A stretch of 64,000 bases of DNA from Cordylochernes scorpioides (lineage: Eukaryota > Arthropoda > Arachnida > Pseudoscorpiones > Chernetidae), in NCBI GenBank assembly GCA_030710605.1, contig CP092870.1:12957991-13021990 (forward strand). Direction: 5' to 3'. The translations under genes were made by a program, and so were the position numbers. The notes under the pieces were generated by a model. The model was not told the origin of the DNA. It saw only the letters and a program-made list of their open reading frames with translations, and did not search any database. Shown piece by piece: positions 54,906 through 64,000 of this stretch (within the stretch, counting starts at the first letter, position 1; each line of letters starts with the position of its first letter).

Positions 54906-57900
54906 CATACTGACGGGGCCGAGAGATATCTCTACACTCCATACTGACGGGGCCGAGAGATATCTCTACACTCACCCCATACAGACGGGACCGAGAGAAT
55001 ATCTACACTCCATACTGACGGGGGCCGAGAGATATCTCTACACTCCATACTGACGGGACCGAGAGATATCTCTACACTCCATACTGACGGGGGCCGAGAG
55101 ATATCTCTACACTCCATACTGACGGGGCCGAGAGATATCTCTACACACTCCATACTGACGGGACCGAGAGATATCTCTACACTCCATACTGACGGGGCCG
55201 AGAGATATCCTCTACACTCCATACTGACGGGGCCGAGCGATATCTCTACACTCATACTGACGGGGCCGAGAGATATCTCTACACACATACTGCGGGGCCG
55301 AGAGATATCTCTCACTCCATACTGACGGGGCCGAGAGATATCTCTACACCCCATACTGACGGGCCGAGAGATATTCTACACTCCATACTGACGGGGCCGA
55401 GAGATACTGACGGGCCCGAGAAGATATTCTACACCCCATACTGACGGGGGCCGAGAGATATCTCTATATTCCATACTGAAACGGGGGCCGAGAGGATATC
55501 TCTATACTCATACTGACGGGGGGCCGAGAGATTATCTTACACTCCATACTGACGGGCCGAGAGATATCTCTACACCTCCATACTGACGGGGCCGAGAAAT
55601 ATCTTACACTCCATACTGACGGGGGCGAGAGATATCGTTACCACTCCATACTGACGGGGTGCGAGAGATATCGTTACCACTCCATACTGACCGGGCCGAG
55701 AAATATCTCTACACTCCATACTGACGGGGCCGAGAGATATCTCTACACTCCATACTGACGGGGCCCGAGCGATATCTCTACACTCCATACTGTCGGGGCC
55801 GAGAGAATATCTCTACCACTTCCATACTGACGAGGGCCCGAGATATATCTTACACCCCCATACTGACGGGGCGAGAGATTTCTCTACACTCCATACTGAC
55901 GGGGCCCGAGAGATATCTCTACACTCCCATACTGACGGGGCCGAGAGATATCGCTACATTCCATACTGACGGGGGCCGAGAGATATCTCTACACTCCATA
56001 CTGACGGGGCCGAGAGATATCTCTACACTCCATACTGACGGGACCTAGAGATATCGCTACATTCCATACTGACGGGGCCGAGAGATATCTCTACACTCCA
56101 TACTGACAGGGCCGAGAGATATCTCTACACTCCATACTGACGGGGCCGAGCGATATCTCTACACCCCATACTGACGGGGCAGAGAGATATCTCTACAGTC
56201 CATACTAACGGGGCCGAGAAATATCGCTACACTCCATATTGGCGGGAACGAGAGATATCTCTACACTCCATACTGACGGGGCCGAGAGATATCTCTACAG
56301 TTCATACTAACGGGGCCGAGAAATATCGCTACACTCCATATTGGCGGGAACGAGAGATATCTCTACACTCCATATTGGCCGGGAACGAGAGATATCTCTA
56401 CAGTCCATACTGACGGGGCCGAGAGATATCTCTACACTCCATACTGACGGGGCCGAGAGATATCTCTACAGTCCATACTAACGGGGCCGAGAAATATCGC
56501 TACACTCCATATTGGCGGGAACGAGAGATATCTCTACACTCCATATTGGCCGGGAACGAGAGATATCTCTACACTCCATATTGGCGGGAACGAGAGATAT
56601 CTCTACAGTCCATACTGACCGGGCCGAGAGATATCTCTATACTCCATACTGACGGGGCCGAGAGATATCTCTACACTCCATACTGACGGGGCCGAGAGAT
56701 ATCTCTACACTCCATACTGACGGGGGCCGAGAGATATCTCTACACCCATACTGACGGGACCGAGAGATATATCTACCACTCCATACTGACGGGGGCCGAG
56801 AGATATCTCTACACTCCATACTGACGGGACCGAGAGATATCTCTACACTCCATACTGACGGGGGCCGAGAGATATCTCTACACTCCATACTGACGGGGCC
56901 GAGAGATATCTCTACACCCCATACTGACGGGACCGAGAGATATCTCTACACTCCATACTGACGGGGGCCGAGAGATATCTCTACACTCCATACTGACGGG
57001 GCCGAGCGATATCTCTACACTCCATACTGACGGGGCCGAGAGATATCTCTACACTCCATACTGACGGGGCCGAGAGATATCTCTACACTCCATACTGACG
57101 GGGCCGAGCGATATCTCTACACTCCATACTGACGGGGCCGAGAGATATCTCTACACTCCATACTGACGGGGCCGAGAGATATCTCTACACCCCATACTGA
57201 CGGGGCAGAGAGATATCTCTACAGTCCATACTAACGGGGCCGAGAAATATCGCTACACTCCATATTGGCGGGAACGAGAGATATCTCTACACTCCATACT
57301 GACGGGGCCGAGCGATATCTCTACACTCCATACTGACGGGGCCGAGAGATATCTCTACACTCCATACTGACGGGACCTAGAGATATCGCTACATTCCATA
57401 CTGACGGGGCCGAGAGATATCTCTACACTCCATACTGACAGGGCCGAGAGATATCTCTACACTCCATACTGACGGGGCCGAGCGATATCTCTACACCCCA
57501 TACTGACGGGGCAGAGAGATATCTCTACAGTCCATACTAACGGGGCCGAGAAATATCGCTACACTCCATATTGGCGGGAACGAGAGATATCTCTACACTC
57601 CATACTGACGGGGCCGAGAGATATCTCTACAGTTCATACTAACGGGGCCGAGAAATATCGCTACACTCCATATTGGCGGGAACGAGAGATATCTCTACAC
57701 TCCATATTGGCGGGAACGAGAGATATCTCTACAGTCCATACTGACGGGGCCGAGAGATATCTCTACACTCCATACTGACGGGGCCGAGAGATATCTCTAC
57801 AGTCCATACTAACGGGGCCGAGAAATATCGCTACACTCCATATTGGCGGGAACGAGAGATATCTCTACACTCCATATTGGCGGGAACGAGAGATATCTCT

Positions 57901-60900
57901 ACACTCCATATTGGCGGGAACGAGAGATATCTCTACAGTCCATACTGACCGGGCCGAGAGATATCTCTATACTCCATACTGACGGGGCCGAGAGATATCT
58001 CTACACTCCATACTGACGGGGCCGAGAGATATCTCTACACTCCATACTGACGGGGGCCGAGAGATATCTCTACACCCCATACTGACGGGACCGAGAGATA
58101 TATCTACACTCCATACTGACGGGGGCCGAGAGATATCTCTACACTCCATACTGACGGGACCGAGAGATATCTCTACACTCCATACTGACGGGGGCCGAGA
58201 GATATCTCTACACTCCATACTGACGGGGCCGAGAGATATCTCTACACCCCATACTGACGGGACCGAGAGATATCTCTACACTCCATACTGACGGGGGCCG
58301 AGAGATATCTCTACACTCCATACTGACGGGGCCGAGCGATATCTCTACACTCCATACTGACGGGGCCGAGAGATATCTCTACACTCCATACTGACGGGGC
58401 CGAGAGATATCTCTACACTCCATACTGACGGGGCCGAGAGATATCTCTACACCCCATACTGACGGGGCCGAGAGATATTCTACACTCCATACTGACGGGG
58501 CCGAGAGATATCTCTACACCCCATACTGACGGGGGCCGAGAGATATCTCTATACTCCATACTGACGGGGGCCGAGAGATATCTCTATACTCCATACTGAC
58601 GGGGGCCGAGAGATATCTCTACACTCCATACTGACGGGGCCGAGAGATATCTCTACACTCCATACTGACGGGGCCGAGAAATATCTCTACACTCCATACT
58701 GACGGGGGCCGAGAGATATCGTTACACTCCATACTGACGGGGGCCGAGAGATATCGTTACACTCCATACTGACCGGGCCGAGAAATATCTCTACACTCCA
58801 TACTGACGGGGCCGAGAGATATCTCTACACTCCATACTGACGGGGCCGAGCGATATCTCTACACTCCATACTGACGGGGCCGAGAGATATCTCTACACTC
58901 CATACTGACGGGGCCGAGATATATCTCTACACCCCATACTGACGGGGCCGAGAGATATCTCTACACTCCATACTGACGGGGCCGAGAGATATCTCTACAC
59001 TCCATACTGACGGGGCCGAGAGATATCGCTACATTCCATACTGACGGGGGCCGAGAGATATCTCTACACTCCATACTGACGGGGCCGAGAGATATCTCTA
59101 CACTCCATACTGACGGGACCTAGAGATATCGCTACATTCCATACTGACGGGGCCGAGAGATATCTCTACACTCCATACTGACAGGGCCGAGAGATATCTC
59201 TACACTCCATACTGACGGGGCCGAGCGATATCTCTACACCCCATACTGACGGGGCAGAGAGATATCTCTACAGTCCATACTAACGGGGCCGAGAAATATC
59301 GCTACACTCCATATTGGCGGGAACGAGAGATATCTCTACACTCCATACTGACGGGGCCGAGAGATATCTCTACAGTTCATACTAACGGGGCCGAGAAATA
59401 TCGCTACACTCCATATTGGCGGGAACGAGAGATATCTCTACACTCCATATTGGCGGGAACGAGAGATATCTCTACAGTCCATACTGACGGGGCCGAGAGA
59501 TATCTCTACACTCCATACTGACGGGGCCGAGAGATATCTCTACAGTCCATACTAACGGGGCCGAGAAATATCGCTACACTCCATATTGGCGGGAACGAGA
59601 GATATCTCTACACTCCATATTGGCGGGAACGAGAGATATCTCTACACTCCATATTGGCGGGAACGAGAGATATCTCTACAGTCCATACTGACCGGGCCGA
59701 GAGATATCTCTATACTCCATACTGACGGGGCCGAGAGATATCTCTACACTCCATACTGACGGGGCCGAGAGATATCTCTACACTCCATACTGACGGGGGC
59801 CGAGAGATATCTCTACACCCCATACTGACGGGACCGAGAGATATATCTACACTCCATACTGACGGGGGCCGAGAGATATCTCTACACTCCATACTGACGG
59901 GACCGAGAGATATCTCTACACTCCATACTGACGGGGGCCGAGAGATATCTCTACACTCCATACTGACGGGGCCGAGAGATATCTCTACACCCATACTGAC
60001 GGGACCGAGAGATATCTCTACACTCCATACTGACGGGGGCCGAGAGATATCTCTACACTCCATACTGACGGGGCCGAGCGATATCTCTACACTCCATACT
60101 GACGGGGCCGAGAGATATCTCTACACTCCATACTGACGGGGCCGAGAGATATCTCTACACTCCATACTGACGGGGCCGAGAGATATCTCTACACCCCATA
60201 CTGACGGGGCCGAGAGATATCTCTACACCCCATACTGACGGGGCCGAGAGATATCTCTACACTCCATACTGACGGGGGCGAGAGATATCTCTATACTCCA
60301 TACTGACGGGGCCGAGAGATATCTCTACACTCCATACTGACGGGGCCGAGAGATATCTCTACACCCCATACTGACGGGGCCGAGAGATATCGCTACGTTC
60401 CATACTGACGGGGCCGAGAGATATCTCTATACTCCATACTGACGGGGCCGAGAGATATCTCTACACCCCATACTGACAGGGCCGAGAGATATCGCTACGT
60501 TCCATACTGACGGGGGCCGAGAGATATCTCTACACTCCATACTGACGGGGCCGAGAGATATCTCTACACTCCATACTGACGAGGCCGAGAGATATCTCTA
60601 CACTCCATACTGACGGGGCCGAGAGATATCTCTACACCCCATACTGACGGGGGCCGAGAGATATCTCTAAACTCCATACTGACGGGGGCCGAGAGATATC
60701 TCTATACTCCATACTGACGGGGCCGAGAGATATCTCTACACTCCATACTGACGGGGGCCGAGAGATATCGTTACACTCCATACTGACGGGGGCCGAGAGA
60801 TATCGTTACACTCCATACTGACGGGGCCGAGAGATATCTCTACACTCCATACTGACGGGGCCGAGAGATATCGCTACATTCCATACTGACGGGGCCGAGA

Positions 60901-63900
60901 GATATCTCTACACTCCATACTGACGGGGCCGAGAGATATCTCTACACTCCATACTGACGGGGCCGAGAGATATCGCTACATTCCATACTGACGGGGCCGA
61001 GAGATATCGCTACATTCCATACTGACGGGGCCGAGAGATATCTCTACACTCCATACTGACGGGGCCGAGAGATATCGCTACATTCCATACTGACGGGGCC
61101 GAGAGATATCGCTTCATTCCATACTGACGGGGCCGAGAGATATCGCTTCATTCCATACTGACGGGGCCGAGAGATATCGCTACATTCCATACTGACGGGG
61201 CCGAGAGATATCGCTACATTCCATACTGACGGGGCCGAGAGATATCGCTTCATTCCATACTGTCGGGGCCGAGAGATATCTCTACACTCCATACTGACGG
61301 GGCCGAGAGATATCGCTACATTCCATACTGACGGAGGCCGAGAGATATCTCTACACTCCATACTGACGGGGCCGAGAGATATCTCTACACTCCATACTGA
61401 CGGGGCCGAGAGATATCGCTACATTCCATACTGACGGGGGCCGAGAGATATCTCTACACTCCATACTGACGGGGCCGAGAGATATCTCTACACTCCATAC
61501 TGACGGGGCCGAGAGATATCTCTACACTCCATACTGACGGGGCCGAGAGATATCTCTTCACTCCATACTGACGGGGCCGAGAGATATCTCTACATTCCAT
61601 ACTGACGGGGCCGAGAGATATCTCTTCACTCCATACTGACGGGGCCGAGAGATATCTCTACATTCCATACTGACGGGGCCGAGAGATATCTCTACACTCC
61701 ATACTGACGGGGCCGAGAGATATCTCTACACTCCATACTGACGGGGCCGAGAGATATCTCTACACTCCATACTGACGGGGCCGAGAGATATCTCTACACT
61801 CCATACTGACGGGGGCCGAGAGATATCTCTATACTCCATACTGACGGGGCCGAGAGATATCTCTACACTCCATACTGACGGGGCCGAGAGATATCGCTAC
61901 ATTCCATACTGACGGGGCCGAGAGATATCTCTACACCCCATACTGACGGGGCCGAGAGATATCTCTACACTCCATACTGACGGGGCCGAGAGATATCTCT
62001 ACACTCCATACTGACGGGGCCGAGGGATATCGCTACATTCCATACTGACGGGGGCCGAGAGATATCTCTACACTCCATACTGACGGGGCCGAGAGATATC
62101 TCTACACTCCATACTTACGGGGCCGAGAGATATCTCTATACTCCATACTGACGGGGCCGAGCGATATCTCTACACCCCATACTGACGGGGCAGAGAGATA
62201 TCTCTACAGTCCATACTAACGGGGCCGAGAAATATCGCTACACTCCATATTGGCGGGAACGAGAGATATCTCTACACTCCATACTGACGGGGGCCGAGAG
62301 ATATCTCTATACTCCATACTGACGGGGCCGAGAGATATCTCTACAATCCATACTGACGGGGCCGAGAGATATCTCTACACTCCATACTGACGGGGCCGAG
62401 AGATATCTCTACACTCCATACTGACGGGGGCCGAGAGATATCTCTATACTCCATACTGACGGGGCCGAGAGATATCTCTACAATCCATACTGACGGGGCC
62501 GAGAGATATCTCTACACTCCATACTGACGGGGCCGAGAGATATCTCTACACTCCATACTGACGGGGCCGAGAGATATCTCTATACTCCATACTGACGGGG
62601 CCGAGAGATATCTCTACACTCCATACTGACGGGGCCGAGAGATATCTCTACACTCCATACTGACGGGGCCGAGCGATATCTCTACACCCCATACTGACGG
62701 GGCAGAGAGATATCTCTACAGTCCATACTAACGGGGCCGAGAAATATCGCTACACTCCATATTGGCGGGAACGAGAGATATCTCTACACTCCATACTGAC
62801 GGGGCCGAGAGATATCTCTACACTCCATACTGACGGGGCCGAGAGATATTCTACACTCCATACTGACGGGGCCGAGAGATATCTCTACACCCCATACTGA
62901 CGGGGGCCGAGAGATATCTCTATACTCCATACTGACGGGGGCCGAGAGATATCTCTATACTCCATACTGACGGGGGCCGAGAGATATCTCTACACTCCAT
63001 ACTGACGGGGCCGAGAGATATCTCTACACTCCATACTGACGGGGCCGATAAATATCTCTACACTCCATACTGACGGGGGCCGAGAGATATCGTTACACTC
63101 CATACTGACGGGGGCCGAGAGATATCGTTACACTCCATACTGACCGGGCCGAGAAATATCTCTACACTCCATACTGACGGGGCCGAGAGATATCTCTACA
63201 CTCCATACTGACGGGGCCGAGCGATATCTCTACACTCCATACTGACGGGGCCGAGAGATATCTCTACACTCCATACTGACGGGGCCGAGATATATCTCTA
63301 CACCCCATACTGACGGGGCCGAGAGATATCTCTACACTCCATACTGACGGGGCCGAGAGATATCTCTACACTCCATACTGACGGGGCCGAGAGATATCGC
63401 TACATTCCATACTGACGGGGGCCGAGAGATATCTCTACACTCCATACTGACGGGGCCGAGAGATATATCTACACTCCATACTGACGGGACCGAGAGATAT
63501 CGCTACATTCCATACTGACGGGGGCCGAAAGATATCTCTACACTCCATACTGACGGGGCCGAGAGATATCTCTACACTCCATACTGACAGGGCCGAGAGA
63601 TATCTCTACACTCCATACTGACGGGGCCGAGCGATATCTCTACACCCCATACTGACGGGGCAGAGAGATATCTCTACAGTCCATACTAACGGGGCCGAGA
63701 AATATCGCTACACTCCATATTGGCGGGAACGAGAGATATCTCTACACTCCATACTGACGGGGCCGAGAGATATCTCTACAGTTCATACTAACGGGGCCGA
63801 GAAATATCGCTACACTCCATATTGGCGGGAACGAGAGATATCTCTACACTCCATATTGGCGGGAACGAGAGATATCTCTACAGTCCATACTGACGGGGCC

Positions 63901-64000
63901 GAGAGATATCTCTACACTCCATACTGACGGGGCCGAGAGATATCTCTACAGTCCATACTAACGGGGCCGAGAAATATCGCTACACTCCATATTGGCGGGA

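Larger units (their letters stand above)
45806..64000. repeat. 34-bp satellite array, >18 kb
   Basis: Monomer about 34-35 bp: CTCCATACTGACGGGGCCG plus AGAGATATCTCTACA, with 4-5 G in the G-run. Each typical monomer contains the 12-bp perfect palindrome AGAGATATCTCT. Variants include ATCGCTACATTCC, ATCGTTACACTCC, CATACTAACGGGG with GAGAAATATCGC, and CATATTGGCGGGAACG. Variants recur in fixed order, giving kilobase-scale higher-order repeats. 48.2-50.7 kb recurs at 60.4-63.1 kb, and the 54.0-54.8 kb pattern recurs near 56.2, 57.5 and 59.3 kb. The proximal ~1 kb has diverged CCCTCCTGACGG monomers. Minus-strand ORFs here are repeat artefacts. The array runs off the window. Confidence 0.95.

Noticed and set aside
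46618-61361. Many minus-strand ORFs in the satellite encoding repeated ISLGPVSMECRD-type peptides
   Set aside because: They exist because the 34-35 bp monomer happens to lack stops in some frames. Frames shift with G-run length, starts fall in every block, and there is no gene context.
45806-64000. Possible CRISPR-like array
   Set aside because: Repeats are contiguous head-to-tail monomers without unique spacers, in a eukaryotic context.

Overview
The window looks like repeat-dominated, AT-rich DNA from an arthropod nuclear genome. The evidence is a Tc1-like DD34E transposase of the type common in spiders, copepods and other arthropods, an animal-type Penelope-like element (PLE), eukaryotic tRNA-like genes and a broken 28S rRNA fragment. 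I could not identify the species, and I found no confident single-copy host protein gene. The only host-like coding candidate is a short possible secreted-peptide ORF near 35.3 kb.

Layout. 1-2.5 kb: AT-rich DNA with a tRNA-like relic and repeat fragments. 2.55-7.99 kb: an LTR retrotransposon with near-identical LTRs but almost no coding capacity (LARD-like). 9.08-10.9 kb: a 36-bp minisatellite with higher-order structure. 11.85-12.38 kb: an 86-bp tandem array. 13.18-14.3 kb: a fold-back of two PLE 3' ends, with a 50-bp insertion in one arm. 14.3-15.79 kb: a complete Tc1-like element with one premature stop. 15.8-16.2 kb: two tRNA-like genes, one a glycine-type body with a serine anticodon. 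17.2-23.1 kb: an 83-bp tandem array invaded by fold-back elements and by a 4.36-kb PLE with an intact 780-codon ORF. 25-26.6 kb: a SINE, a U2-snRNA-like chimera, a fold-back element and a short element carrying a canonical hammerhead ribozyme. 30-30.5 kb: a second short element with another canonical hammerhead. 32.8-40.9 kb: further fold-back elements, a 32-bp minisatellite and relics. 43.1-44.3 kb: a decayed non-LTR retrotransposon. 45.8-64 kb: an 18-kb satellite of about 34-bp monomers, with a decayed 28S rRNA fragment inside its proximal end and a 100-N gap.

The most interesting signal is a guild of short elements that seem to share one insertion machinery. At least seven have perfect 11-13 bp target duplications, matching the 12-bp duplication of the full PLE. 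Members of five unrelated families carry AGATGGC or a one-base variant 11-50 nt from the 3' end. Two carry canonical type I hammerhead ribozymes with self-complementary stem III, and two families carry a rearranged hammerhead-like core with a covarying stem II. This resembles PLE-associated retrozymes described in animals. My inference is that the PLE reverse transcriptase/GIY-YIG endonuclease mobilises them in trans. One 50-bp insertion sits in only one arm of a palindrome, so the other arm preserves the empty site.
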